Assembly (NCBI GenBank): GCA_027475525.1 | Contig: JAMWFC010000029.1 | Span: 868,001-932,000 of the forward strand | Direction: 5' to 3' | DNA length: 64,000 nucleotides | DNA from: Macrolepiota albuminosa | Taxonomy: Eukaryota; Basidiomycota; Agaricomycetes; Agaricales; Agaricaceae | Part shown: piece by piece, positions 33,188-41,979 of the stretch | Position numbering within the stretch: position 1 is the first letter of the stretch | Layout: each line of letters opens with the position of its first letter | The notes under the pieces: model-generated | Told to the model about the DNA's origin: nothing | Seen by the model: only the letters and a program-made list of their open reading frames with translations | Database searches by the model: none | Made by a program: the position numbers and the translations under genes

Positions 33188-36100
33188 AGGAGCGACGGGT
33201 GAAGAGTACGCCCCCGTCGCTTGGTGCAAATCAATTTGTATGTCTGTCCATAGAAGAGCCCAATACAACCCCTGAGGACACTTTGGCACCTACGATCATA
33301 AGCCCACCCCTCGACGTATCTAAAAGCCCCCCGGCCTCGCCGACTCCTCCTGCCGGGCCCCCTCGACCCCGCATCCCTGCCTGGCAACGTCGCCTTCCGA
33401 GGCGCTACGTGGTAGCCTCGACACCCTTGACCAACTCGCTCCGGCTAAAGATGGAGGTCGAAACAACTGACACACAGCAGACCCGGAGCGTGACTGCTCT
33501 TCTAGATTCTGGAGCCACCGGGCTCTTTGTGGATGCTGACTATGTGGCCTGACACCAACTCACGACTTGCCCTCTCCCTTCTCCAATTCCGGTCTACAAT
33601 ATTGACGGTACCTCCAATGAAGCAGGCTCCATCCGCGCCGTTGTAGACCTGGTTCTGCGCTATCGGGCCCACGCCAAGCATGCCACCTTCGCAGTCACCA
33701 GCTTGGGAAAGCAGGATATGATCCTGGGATACACGTGGCTCCGGGAGCACAACCCAGAGATAGACTGGACTACCGGAGAGGTGAGCATGAGTCGGTGCCC
33801 CCGACGCTGCGCCACCTGTGCGAAGGAGGCAAGGATAGAGCGGCGCACCGCTGTGCGGGAATGCACAGCCATCCAGGCCTGCTGGGCAGGGCACATCCCC
33901 TTCGCCGACCTCGACCTGTTGGATCCTCCGCCCCTGGCGTTCCCTCATAGAGAGGCCCTCTATGAGGATGACAGGCACAGCGGTGGAGAGGCCACCATGG
34001 AAGACGGTCGCAAAGGAGAATTCCTGCCAGTCCCGGACCCGGAATTACCAGACGAGGCCATTGAGGTAGGGGACCGCATCTATGCCACAGCGTTGCGTCC
34101 GCCGCCATCGGCAGAGGAGATCCGGGCCAGCCAGACCACTTCCCAATGGTTGGCCCAGGCCTTCGCCACCAATACCTCGCCTCGCCCATTCCGGGATACT
34201 GTCCTGGGCCACCTGCACGACTTTGAGGACGTTTTCTCCAAGGCCTCGTTTGATTCTCTCCCGGAGCGCAAGCAGTGGGATCATGCCATCGAGCTCCTAC
34301 CAGACTCGAAGCCGGCCAACTGCAAGGTGTACCCACTGGCGCCCAAGGAGCAGGATGAACTAGATGCCTTCCTCCGGGAAAATCTCGAAACTGAAAGAAT
34401 TCGACCCTCAAAGTCGCCGATGGCCTCTCCGGTGTTTTTCATCAAGAAGAAGGATGGCACCCTCCGGTTGGTCCAAGATTATCGTGTGCTTAATGCGATG
34501 ACCATCAAGAACCGCTACCCGCTCCCTCTCATCTCAGAACTCATTAACAACCTCCGGGGTGCACGCTACTTCACCAAGTTGGACGTCCGCTGGGGCTACA
34601 ACAATGTGCGCATCCAGGAGGGAGACGAGTGGAAGGCTGCGTTTCAGACCAACCGGGGCCTGTTTGAACCATTGGTAATGTTCTTCGGGCTCACCAACAG
34701 CCCCGCCACCTTTCAAACCATGATGAATGATATATTCTGGGACCTCATAGCAGATGGGGTGGTGTGTGTGTACCTGGACAATATCCTCATCTACACCAAG
34801 ACGCTAGAGGAGCACCGCCGGATCACCCGCATAGTCCTAGACCGCCTCCGCCAGTATCAGCTCTACCTCAAACCGGAGAAATGTGAGTTCGAGAAAACTC
34901 AGATCGAGTACCTCGGGCTCATCATCTCTCACGGTATGGCAGAGATGGACCCGGTGAAGGTGGCTGGCGTTACGCAGTGGCCAGAGCCCCGGAACAAGAA
35001 GGAGGTACAGGCTTTCCTGGGGTTCACCAACTTCTACCGGCGGTTCATCCAGGACTTTTCCCACCGCGCACGGCCCCTCTTTGACCTCACCCAGAAGGAG
35101 GCAGCCTGGACTTGGGGTGACGCGGAGCAACAGGCCTTCGATGCCCTGAAGTGAGCCGGTGCTCCTCTTCCCAGATGACAATCAGCCTTTCCGAGTCGAG
35201 GCAGACAGTTCCGACTTTGCTACCGGCGCCGTCCTGTCCCAGCAATCCCCAGGGGACGGCAAGTGGCATCCGGTGGCCTTCTACTCTAAGAGCCTCAATG
35301 CCGTGGAGCGGAACTATGAGATCCATGACAAGGAGATGCTGGCAATCATCCGGTCACTAGAGGAGTGGCGCCACTTCCTGGAGGGGGCCCGGCACAAGTT
35401 CGAAGTCTGGACAGACCACAAGAACTTGGAGTACTTCCGGACAGCAAAGAAGCTCAACCGCCACCAGGCCCGGTGGTCCCTCTACCTTGCCAACTTTGAC
35501 TTCTCACTGCATCACAAGCCGGGGAGGTCCATGGGGAAGCCCGATGCCCTATCCAGGCGTGCCGACCATGGCTCCGGGGCCGGAGACAACGACAACATCA
35601 CCCTCCTACGACCGGAGCTGTTTGCCATCCGGGCACTGGAGGGGATATCCGCCCAGGGAGATGAGGTCGACATTCTCCGGGATATCCGTCGGGGGAACCG
35701 GGAGGGGATGCAGGAGGACTCCGTGGCCAAGGCCGCCTTGGCTCTACGGTCTCATCGCCCCACGGGCACGAGGGCAGTGCATGCCAACGAGTGGAGTCTC
35801 CAAGACGGCCTCCTCACCTACCGTGGCCGCATCTATGTACCCAACGACCCAGAGCTCCAGCGACGCATTGTTGAGCAACACCACGACTCCTGCATTGCCG
35901 GGCACCCCGGGCACTGGAAGACGCTGGAACTTGTGTCCTGGAACTACTGGTGGCCCCAGATGTCGAGATACATAGGCTCCTACACCAGCACCTGTGATCT
36001 CTGCCTCCAGACCAAGCCCCAGCGCCGTCTCCCTACCGGTCAGCTGCACTCCTTGCCGACGCCCGCAGAACGGTGGAGCGTGGCCTCCATGGACTTCATT

Positions 36101-36292
36101 GTGGAGCTTCCGGACGCACACGGCTACGATGCTATCCTGGTAGTCGTGGACCTCTATGGCAAACGGGCTCACTTCATTCCGACCCACACGACCTGCTCTG
36201 CCATGGGTGCCGCTAACCTGTACCGGAAGAATGTCTGGAAACTCCACGGCCTCTCCGATGCATACGTGTCCGACCAGGGCCCACAGTTTGTT

Positions 36293-36446
36293 GCGGAGTT
36301 CACCCAGGAGCTCTACCGCCTCCTGCATGTGAAGCTCCACACCTCCACTGCCTACCACCCGCAATCCGAGCGGAGTTCACCCAGGAGCTCTACCGCCTCC
36401 TGCATGTGAAGCTCCACACCTCCACTGCCTACCACCCGCAATCCGA
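36293..36446. repeat. perfect tandem duplication, 77-bp unit in the integrase (probable assembly artefact)
   Basis: 36293-36369 equals 36370-36446. It repeats the codons for the region around VKLHTSTAYHPQS and shifts the frame; the frames before and after agree once 77 bp is subtracted. Confidence 0.95.
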
Positions 36447-36955
36447 CGGCCAGACCGAACGTGTTAACCAGGAGCTTGAGCAATACCTGCGGCTATTCTG
36501 CAACGAGCGTCAGGACGACTGGGATGAGCTCCTGCCGGAGGCGGAATTCCAGTACAACAACCATGTCCATGCCTCGATGCAGGTATCACCCTTCTTCCTT
36601 GACACAGGGCGGCACCCCCGAATGGGTTTTGAACCACGCACACGGCGGTCGGAGAACGAATCGGTCAACGAGTTTGTGGATTGCATGCAGAAGGCACAGG
36701 AGGAGGCGAAGGCCACGCTAACTAAGGCAAAGGACGACATGGCACGATACTACAACCGGGGCTGGACACCAGCTCCCAAGTACAAGCCCGGAGACCGCGT
36801 ATTCCTGGATGCCTCCGACATCTCCACCACGCGACCCTCAAAGAAGCTGTCTCATCGTCAACTGGGGCCATACCCCATTGAGTGTCAGGTGGGGCCCCTA
36901 GCCTACCAACTCTGGCTGCCTGCGGGCATGCGCCAACTCCACCCGGTCTTCAACG

Positions 36956-37109
36956 TGGTCAAGCTTTCTCCAGCCCCGGAAGACCCCATCCCCGGGCGAC
37001 GAGCACCGCCGCCGCCACCGCCAGTCCTAGCATGGTCAAGCTTTCTCCAGCCCCGGAAGACCCCATCCCCGGGCGACGAGCACCGCCGCCGCCACCGCCA
37101 GTCCTAGCA
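36956..37109. repeat. perfect tandem duplication, 77-bp unit before the chromodomain (probable assembly artefact)
   Basis: 36956-37032 equals 37033-37109. It repeats the Pro-rich linker VKLSPAPEDPIPGRR and shifts the frame into the chromodomain; subtracting 77 bp keeps one frame. Confidence 0.95.
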
Positions 37110-37390
37110 GACAGCAGGGTGGAGTACGAAGTGGAGAAGATCTTGGACAGCCGCTTATTCCATGGGAAGCTACAGTACAAGGTGAAGTGGAAGGGCTATG
37201 GTATTGAAGACATCTCCTGGGAGCCATCTGAAGATGTCCACGCCCCGGCTCTCACCCGGGACTTCCACCGCCGGCACCCTGAGGCCCCGCGAACCATACG
37301 GGGAGTTTACCCCCTTTCTCTAGCGGATCAGGCCATCCACGAGTTCTTCTACCCGGCACATCGAGACGCCGCGCCCTAAAGGGGGGGTGA

Positions 37391-37788
37391 TGTCAGGGGA
37401 CTCCTCGCTCTTGTCTGGTCACAATTTCCTTTTCCGGAGTTTCCGGAGAACTCCAGAGCATTTCCCATGTCAGGGGACTCCTCGCTCTTGTCTGGTCACA
37501 ATTTCCTTTTCCGGAGTTTCCGGAGAACTCCAGAGCATTTCCCATGCCCTGGAGTTCTCCCGGCCTCCTGGAGCTAGCCGTTGGATACTGTACAGTCGTT
37601 CCCACGCCCGTCCGCCCCCGTACTGATGTGCCGCACTGGCAGAGGAATCCTTAGACTTGTTCTCTTTGGATTTCCCTCTGCCAGGTGATTAGTTATTGAT
37701 TGTACTGTCGTTACTGGCTCTAATATACTTTGGATTTCCCTCTGCCAGTTGTGTGATAGTGCCGCAACCTCCGGAGGTCGCCCTTACA
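37391..37788 (+). repeat. 3' LTR of the chromovirus with duplicated first 77 bp
   Basis: 398 bp as written: the first 77 bp (37391-37467) are repeated at 37468. From 37468 to 37788 it is 321 bp, the same length as the 5' LTR, differing at five positions, all CpG/TpG or CpG/CpA. Confidence 0.95.
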
Positions 37789-37793
37789 CTGCC

Positions 37794-39700
37794 AAAACAA
37801 AGTCCCTAATTCTAAACTCATTCTTACAGGACATATCAATTGACACAAGGTCAAGCAATGACAGCTTACCAATCTCTCTACAAAGGATGATAAGGACAGC
37901 TAAAAAATATAAAGTAGACTTTGTATCCCTCACAAGTGAGTAAGAAAATAAAAGAATCCCTACCAATATGGCTACATAAAAGAATGAGAAAAGATGAAAG
38001 GCTCAGATTAAACTCTGACACAATGGTATGCCTATGAGACATACATAAAATCATAATGGTGGGAGACATGATGAAATTTGGAGAATTTTTAGAAAACACA
38101 TCTGGAAACTATAAAGCATGTAGGAACTGTGTCTGCATAGTGTGTAAAAACTTGAGACTAAGAGGCTGCAAGAACCCATACAAATGTAGTCTCATGGCAA
38201 GGGACCATATCAGCAAACTAGAACGGAAGTGGAACCCTGATTTTTTCATAGAAACTAGAATGATAAATGAAGAGGAGAAACTGTAGATCACTAAAAAAGT
38301 AAGATGCCTCTTCACTTTGAATATTGAAACTACAGCCCTCCTGAAGGATAGTTTTAGAGTCTTTGCTGCCCCATATAGAAATGACAAAAATGGAATAAGG
38401 TATGGGAAAACTTCAGATAACATACCCTCTCTGACAACTATCTATACAGATGGTTCATGCATAAAAAACAACAGAGGAGAAGCGGCAGCTGAAGCAGGAA
38501 TCTGGTTTGATCATGAAGACTCAAGGAACAGAGCCGTCCAGCTCTCTTATTATATAATACAAACAAACAATACAGGGGAGGCCATTGCTGTCCTAGAGGT
38601 GGCACAGCACGCTCGTGCTGAAAATCCAATTGATCCTGGTAAAAAGCAACTCATAGCTAATAATAGACAGTCTAACCACCTTACTGGCAAAGCGCAAAGA
38701 AGAGGGCTGAATTGGGGCTGCAAATAGTGATATCATGTGCCTCTTAGTCACTGCACTGCATGAAAGGAAGGGTCTAACAATACTGGAAAAAGTAAAAGGT
38801 CATGCAGGTATAATAGGGAATGAAGAGGCGGACTGTCTTGCAAACAAAGAAGCTAGAAAAGCCACCCCAGATGAGATAGACCTTTGGATTCCAAGAGGTT
38901 ACAATGTAACAGGTGCCAAGCTAGCGAGTGCGACCCAGGCCCTGATATACAAGGGTATTTTGAGCCTACCCTGCTCCAGACTGAGGAGAAACCCATGCAA
39001 ATCTCGATGCAACATAGTGGGCTGTGAAAGAAACTACAGGCTCTTTACCAACAGACAGGATAATCTAGAAGTCAGTAAGGAACAAAGCCCTATCAAAGAA
39101 AGTAAGAATTTTCCTATGGAAATCCATACACAATCTATATAAAATTGGAAAATACTAGAACAACATCCACAACTTTGAGGAGAGGGCTATCTGCCTGGTA
39201 TGTCACATAGAAGAGACAATGAATCATATTCTCATGGAATGTAAGATATTTGAACAAGAACACGTCTGGAATTTTATTAAAGTGCTGATGGAAAAAAGAA
39301 ATATACCTTTCTCTAAACCCTCCTTGGAAGATGTGCTGGGTTGTGCCATTGCAAGTAATGACCGAGGAAGGAATCCAGGAGAACACAGATTCTGGGCGAT
39401 TGTAGTGTCAGAAGCTGCACATGCTATATAGAAAGCAAGATGTGAATAGAAAATCTTAAGAAATGCAGACCTGGAATGCACTATTACAAAAAACAAAATA
39501 AAAGCCAGAGTTAGAGCCATGCTAGAAAGAAAGATAAAGCTGGACTGCCTAGTGACAAATGAGGAGAGATTCAGGCATAAGGCAACAAAACCCAGCATAG
39601 TCAGAAGGACATGGAAAAACCTCCTCCCAGCATCCTCATCACCTCTCAAGTCATGGAGAAAAATAACCACGATTGGATAAGGTAGTAGCACTGAGCCCCA
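37794..39700 (+). pseudogene. LINE ORF2 3' part: zinc finger, RNase H, C-terminal CCHC, decayed
   Basis: Continuation of the LINE after the chromovirus. A Cys-rich segment (CRNCVCIVCKNLRLRGC) is at about 38115-38170. RNase H is at 38440-38880: TTIYTDGSCIKNNRG (first Asp), TGEAIAVLEVAQHA (Glu) and KVKGHAGIIGNEEADCLANK (final Asp). A C-terminal finger CLVCHIEETMNHILMEC is at about 39195-39245, as in the zf-RVT tail of LINE proteins. Several stops break the frame. No poly-A tail was recognised; the 3' end near 39.7 kb is approximate. Confidence 0.85.
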
Positions 39701-39859
39701 CACTCTGTGAATAAAGGCATTTCCAATAGGGTGGACTACAAGAAAGGTGAAAAATGATATATTTCTCTGTGGAACTCCCACACATGTCCTGACCAGTAGA
39801 GGCTGACATTTATACACTGTCTACTGGCTCACTGTGACACTATCAAAAAAAAAAATTTT

Positions 39860-40035
39860 TGAGAATATTTTCTCCAAGACATTATTTGACTTCCTACTAG
39901 AGCACAAGTAGTGGGACTATGTCATTGAGCTCACACTCCTTAATGCAGAGCTTTTCAGCTAGGAGACACTCTTTGTTCCAAACCATCATCATGCTATGTT
40001 TTTTCCATGGTTTTTTTGGGGCACTAGAATTTGTT
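39860..40035 (+). pseudogene. decayed chromovirus RT fragment
   Basis: Matches the young element near 34235-34310: TTCTCCAAGACATTATTTGA against TTCTCCAAGGCCTCGTTTGA, then GAGCACAAGTAGTGGGACTA against GAGCGCAAGCAGTGGGATCA, and CATTGAGCTC. It has stops and CpG loss. Confidence 0.6.
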
Positions 40036-40229
40036 GGCCTATATATAGGCAGCATGTCAGAGTATGTCAATACACATTAGTTAAAGCCCAGAGTTATGCT
40101 AAGCCTCTATTGACTGGAGCTAGAATAGTACTAGTTGACAAGCAAAGGCAAGTAGTAACATAGTACTATAGTGTAATGGTAACATGCAATGCAGTTCAAG
40201 CTTTAGTTCCAGTTTTCCTGAGGTTGTCA

Positions 40230-40930
40230 GTTCACTCCTCTGGAAGTCTTACAATCAGACATTGCTAACTATAGGCCTATTATGTGCTTAAACACTGATT
40301 AAAAACTTTTTACAAAAATCCTCACTGAGAGGCTAGCAGATGTAATAACTAACCTGGTCTATACAAGCCAGGCAGGTTTATATCAGAAAGAAGCATAATG
40401 TAACAGACAAAACTAATAAGGATAATAATTCATTATGCAAAAGAGCTGAGGTAAATGGAATGATAGTTGCCCTTGACTAGGAGAAAGCATATAATAAAAT
40501 AGATCATGGATACTTATGGCATACCTTAGAAACTTTTGGTATCCCACTTAGTTTTATAAACACTGTCAAGACTCTATACAAAAAGTCTAAGACTAAAATC
40601 ATGATTAATGGTGTCTTTAGTGCACTATAGAAAGTCACAAAGGATGTGAGGCAGAGTGACCCTCTATCATGCCTGCTGTTTGACTTTGCTATCAAATCAC
40701 TAGCAGCATCTCTTTGCAAATTTGATTTAAAAGGCTTCAAAATATTAGACTACTGTGAAAAAACTGATCACAACACTCTTTTCCAATAATACCATGACTT
40801 TCTTGTCTGCAGATGACAATCTGCAAATGCTGAAAGAAATTCTCAGTGACTGGTGTATTGCCTCAAGAGCAAAATTCAATCCAGCAAAAACTGAAATTAT
40901 TCCACTGAGAGTAAAGGAGTTCAGAGAAGA
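40230..40930 (+). pseudogene. second decayed LINE reverse-transcriptase fragment
   Basis: RT blocks readable across stops: ANYRPIMCLNTD-like start, LTERLADVITNLVYTSQAGL, IVALD then EKAYNKIDHGYL, FINTVKTLYKKSKTKIMING, DPLSCLLFDFAIKSLA. They are parallel to but different from the LINE at 30.3-30.9 kb, so this is a second copy or subfamily. Confidence 0.75.
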
Positions 40931-40934
40931 GTTC

Positions 40935-41165
40935 ATTTGGGGTCTTTCTCTGCCAGGTGATTAGTTATTATGATATTGTTAATATATATTATAATATACT
41001 TTAGAACTCCCTCTGCTAGCTGTGTGACTGAACCAGAGTATCTCAGAAGCTGGAAGTAGTACTAATAAATAGAGTTGAAAGAATAGAAGCAGTAAGATGA
41101 GAGAAAAAAGAAAGAAATAAGGAACTGAATCAAGAAAGAAGGAAGAAATGAGAAGTCTCCTGACA
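40935..41165. mobile_element. decayed LTR fragments
   Basis: TCTCTGCCAGGTGATTAGTTATTA and CTCCCTCTGCTAGCTGTGTGACTGA match the young LTR core with C to T changes. Near 41120-41160 a GAAGAAATGAGAAGTCTCCTGACAG segment matches 22110-22148 in the same orientation, so pieces of two copies meet here. Confidence 0.55.
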
Positions 41166-41979
41166 GATATGATGATATTGTTGTGACATGCTCATAATAG
41201 CCAGATATTTGTATCCCAACAAAATATACAGTTAAGCTGCTTTGTCTTGAGCACATACATAGAAATGAAGATTTTTGCTTGTTCATCAGAGAAAAGTCTT
41301 CTGGCAAAAAAAAATTTCTAGAAATGGTGAGTGTAGAAATCTTGTTCAAAAACCTTGTATATCTCATTTGTTGTGAGGACTAAGAGAGTTGGGATGTAAA
41401 TGAAAAAGTCTCATGAAAAAATAGTTGGTCCGATATATCATTTATTTTGAAAGTACAAAACTTGGCAACAAAATCATAGCTACAAATTGAAGACTTAAAT
41501 GTGGCAGAATGACATACCTGTAGTCTAATGGAGAGAAATGAGCTAGATAGGAATCAGTAGGAAAGATGGAGCGGTGATTTATTGACTTTATGGATGTGCA
41601 GTTTTTGTATGGATGTGGCATTGTGCTCATCATTGTTGATGATGAGCGGTGGTTCTCACGACAACATCATTTTTGATCTTATCACCGTGACATTTCGGAC
41701 TGTCAAATACCCATACCATCAATGACCATATGTGGCTGTCTTTACACGGTCATATATGGTCTTTGACCATCCCATAATTCGTCCGGTGCACCGTTTCTGT
41801 GGCATCAATTTAGGACTGCCGTGCTGGAAAGCATTGTGTATGACACTTGTAACAATAGGAGATGGATGGCAGGTGTTTTCAGGACCATTGGTGACAACTG
41901 GTTGTGGACCTACACAATCATGAACAAGCCAAAGACCTCATGACTCACATCAACGCTTGCTAACGACTCCATACTTTCC
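41166..41979. other. right edge of the island and upstream region of the GMC gene
   Basis: CpG density returns to normal from about 41450. No gene supported. Short inverted motifs with GACCATATATGG (about 41720-41770) are visible but not assigned. Confidence 0.35.

Larger units (their letters stand above)
33189..37379 (+). pseudogene. chromovirus pol: protease, RT, RNase H, integrase, chromodomain, disrupted
   Basis: Protease with VTALLDSGATGLFVDADYV, then TGA at 33550-33552 (fits CGA to TGA). RT at 34380-35150: VFFIKKKDGTLRLVQDYR, FTKLDVRWGYNNVRI, FFGLTNSPATFQ. The catalytic box reads VYLDNILIY, so the second Asp is Asn. A short deletion near 35153 shifts the frame. RNase H (VEADSSDFATGAVLSQ, EVWTDHKNLEYF) and integrase follow. 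The integrase has an HHCC finger (HHDSCIAGHPGHW...CDLC) and core residues in SMDFIVELP, VSDQGPQF and QTERVNQELEQYLR. A chromodomain (YEVEKILDSRLFHGKLQYKV, WKGYGIEDISWEP) ends it. The frame breaks at 36370 and 37033 vanish if one copy of each 77-bp duplication is ignored; the stops and the YLDN change do not. Confidence 0.95.
31528..37788 (+). mobile_element. Ty3/gypsy chromovirus, young but inactivated, inserted in the LINE
   Basis: Complete LTR retrotransposon. TG...CA LTRs are at 31528-31848 and 37391-37788. The 5-bp target duplication CTGCC is at 31523-31527 and 37789-37793. A purine tract (AAAGGGGGGGTGA) precedes the 3' LTR. Order is gag, protease, RT, RNase H, integrase, chromodomain. 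CpG-rich, unlike the surrounding LINE. The LTRs (extra 77 bp removed) differ at five of 321 positions, all CpG transitions. No standard tRNA-Met primer site was recognised right after 31848. It resembles marY1-type chromoviruses of mushrooms, from memory. Confidence 0.95.

Noticed and set aside
14835..37545. The 77-bp duplications as a biological slippage or transposon-footprint system
   Set aside because: Constant unit length in unrelated sequences, restoration of frames when removed, and the extra 127-bp case fit assembly k values far better.
20976..41450. Classical RIP as the cause of decay
   Set aside because: The clear changes are at CpG rather than preferentially CpA, so methyl-CpG deamination is the simpler reading; not formally excluded.
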